Shown here in pieces: positions 55,948 through 56,921 of a DNA stretch of 56,921 bases (the stretch's first letter is position 1; each line of letters begins with the position of its first letter). The position numbers were made by a program, and so were the translations under genes. Below the pieces are notes generated by a model. The model saw only the letters and a list, made by a program, of their open reading frames with translations. It searched no databases and was not told the origin of the DNA. Origin of the DNA: Candidatus Venteria ishoeyi (GTDB taxonomy: Bacteria > Pseudomonadota > Gammaproteobacteria > Beggiatoales > Beggiatoaceae); contig NZ_JAUCGJ010000031.1 in NCBI RefSeq assembly GCF_030378065.1, positions 1 to 56,921 of the forward strand, read 5' to 3'.

Positions 55948-56790
55948 ATGGAAAAGCAAATAATTAACAAATTATTAACAATATTACTTATTTCCTGTTT
56001 TTTTATATTTTTCGGCAGTCAAGCTGCTTTTGCCTGGCAGATTACGCTTAAAGTCAATGCTGACAATACGCCTGTATTTTCGGCAAACCCAGAACCGCCT
56101 ATGCTCTGGTTGAGTAATGACCGGATGATGCACAATATGATGGTGTATCTGAGTGTGCTGGATATAGACGCAACAGCCGGTGAGGATATTCAGAGCTGGG
56201 ACTTACAACAAGGCAAATGGCAAACAGCGCTCCAACCATTAACCACAACACCGCTGAATATTGAAGCTTTTGAGGATTTTGCCGCGCTGCATCCACCTGC
56301 GCCCTGCCCGGTGGAACATCGCTGTTTTGCCGCGCTTGTTGCGGTGAACCCTGGTGATAATGTGGCTGATATAGATAACTGGCAGGCTGCTTCACTGGAG
56401 CCACTGAGTCTGAAAGCCGGGTATATGCAGATGCCGTGGCAGAATTTCATGCTAACGCCTGGATCGCCAACCAATACCACCGCAAGCGGCCTATCTCCCG
56501 TGCCCTTAGTTTTTGATGAGTTTTTACATTTTCTCAATAGCAACCGCAAAAAAGAGAGCGCTTTGTTGCCACAACAAGGTGAATATCTGCTGAAAACTGA
56601 TTTTACGCGCTTGTTGCGTTATCACACTGACAATATTGAAATACCGGAAAATATCTGGGAATTAAGCCAGCGTTATCCCTATGTCAGCGTTGATGAGAAT
56701 AAAGCGGTGTTTTATAGTGCCACGCCTTTTGTTCTGCAATTGATTGATATGGAAACCGACACCGTTTATCCGGCAGGGCAATCGCATTAA
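55948..56790 (+). CDS. Hypothetical secreted protein
   Basis: The 280-residue protein has a Sec signal peptide (about 1-29, ending AAFA) and no later membrane helix. The mature part is mixed sequence with tryptophans and cysteines (CPVEHRC at about 119-125). It is divergent from the 55776 gene, and the 170-bp AT-rich gap between them may hold both promoters. No family was recognised, although the signal peptide and codon pattern support a real gene. Downstream to 56921 I see nothing definite. Confidence 0.68.
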   Translation: MEKQIINKLLTILLISCFFIFFGSQAAFAWQITLKVNADNTPVFSANPEPPMLWLSNDRMMHNMMVYLSVLDIDATAGEDIQSWDLQQGKWQTALQPLTTTPLNIEAFEDFAALHPPAPCPVEHRCFAALVAVNPGDNVADIDNWQAASLEPLSLKAGYMQMPWQNFMLTPGSPTNTTASGLSPVPLVFDEFLHFLNSNRKKESALLPQQGEYLLKTDFTRLLRYHTDNIEIPENIWELSQRYPYVSVDENKAVFYSATPFVLQLIDMETDTVYPAGQSH

Positions 56791-56921
56791 AAATTTAATA
56801 AATACCATAGTGTTATGTAGTTCTTGGTTTTTACGACGTGCCCAATAAAATTTTTAGCAGATATGTTTCATTCCAACCAGCTTTGAGACGTTTGGTTTTA
56901 ATACCAACTTTAGAAGTTTTT

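Overview
The window looks like a piece of a gammaproteobacterial chromosome. It carries tRNA-Leu, tig, clpP, clpX, accD, purA, hisZ, a DUF2065 (YjeT) gene, rlmB, smc, rsmG, birA, rng and tsaE, all with gammaproteobacterial-type products, and the DUF2065-hisZ-purA order is typical of that class. Base composition is moderate and the intergenic regions are packed with palindromic repeats. A relative of the sulfur-oxidising Thiotrichales is possible, but that is an inference from style, not a shown fact.

Layout. 1-4.8 kb: tRNA-Leu(UAG), then tig, clpP and clpX (protein folding and quality control), with a methyltransferase gene set unusually between clpP and clpX. 4.8-13.4 kb: a membrane histidine kinase, then two tandem paralogous TonB-dependent receptors, the second overlapping a receiver/kinase/receiver hybrid protein. 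13.4-14.3 kb: a gene-free cluster of palindromes. 14.3-19.5 kb: a block on the minus strand running DUF2065-hisZ-purA-accD-rlmB plus a small membrane protein. 19.6-26.6 kb: a type I restriction-modification operon (hsdR, hsdS, hsdM) that contains the broken halves of a DUF1016 gene and a small antitoxin-like gene. 26.6-29.3 kb: a frameshifted receiver-GGDEF gene, a decayed Mut7-C gene, a kinase-like membrane protein and NfeD. 29.5-47.3 kb: smc, rsmG, a subtilisin-like lipoprotein, birA, rng with two overlapping partners, a GAF/HD-GYP protein, tsaE and a SWIM/SNF2 helicase. 47.5-56.8 kb: an accessory stretch dominated by a 1421-residue LRR-Roc-COR GTPase, with an orphan HipB-like regulator and several secreted or membrane proteins of unknown function.

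Two things stand out. First, a 164-bp element that is one imperfect palindrome from end to end is present in four complete copies, one copy cut by the window edge, one degenerate copy and one possible solo end. Its ends (TTAGGAGTGAG and CTCACTCCTTA) and constant length suggest a non-autonomous mobile element (MITE). One copy lies inside a broken DUF1016 gene and one lies between a promoter and its TonB receptor gene. Second, the LRR-Roc-COR protein contains 25 near-identical 69-bp repeats (52026-53750) and ends in a small domain resembling the effector-associated adaptor domains of bacterial conflict systems. It sits at the centre of a five-gene same-strand cluster that may be an undescribed signalling or defence locus.
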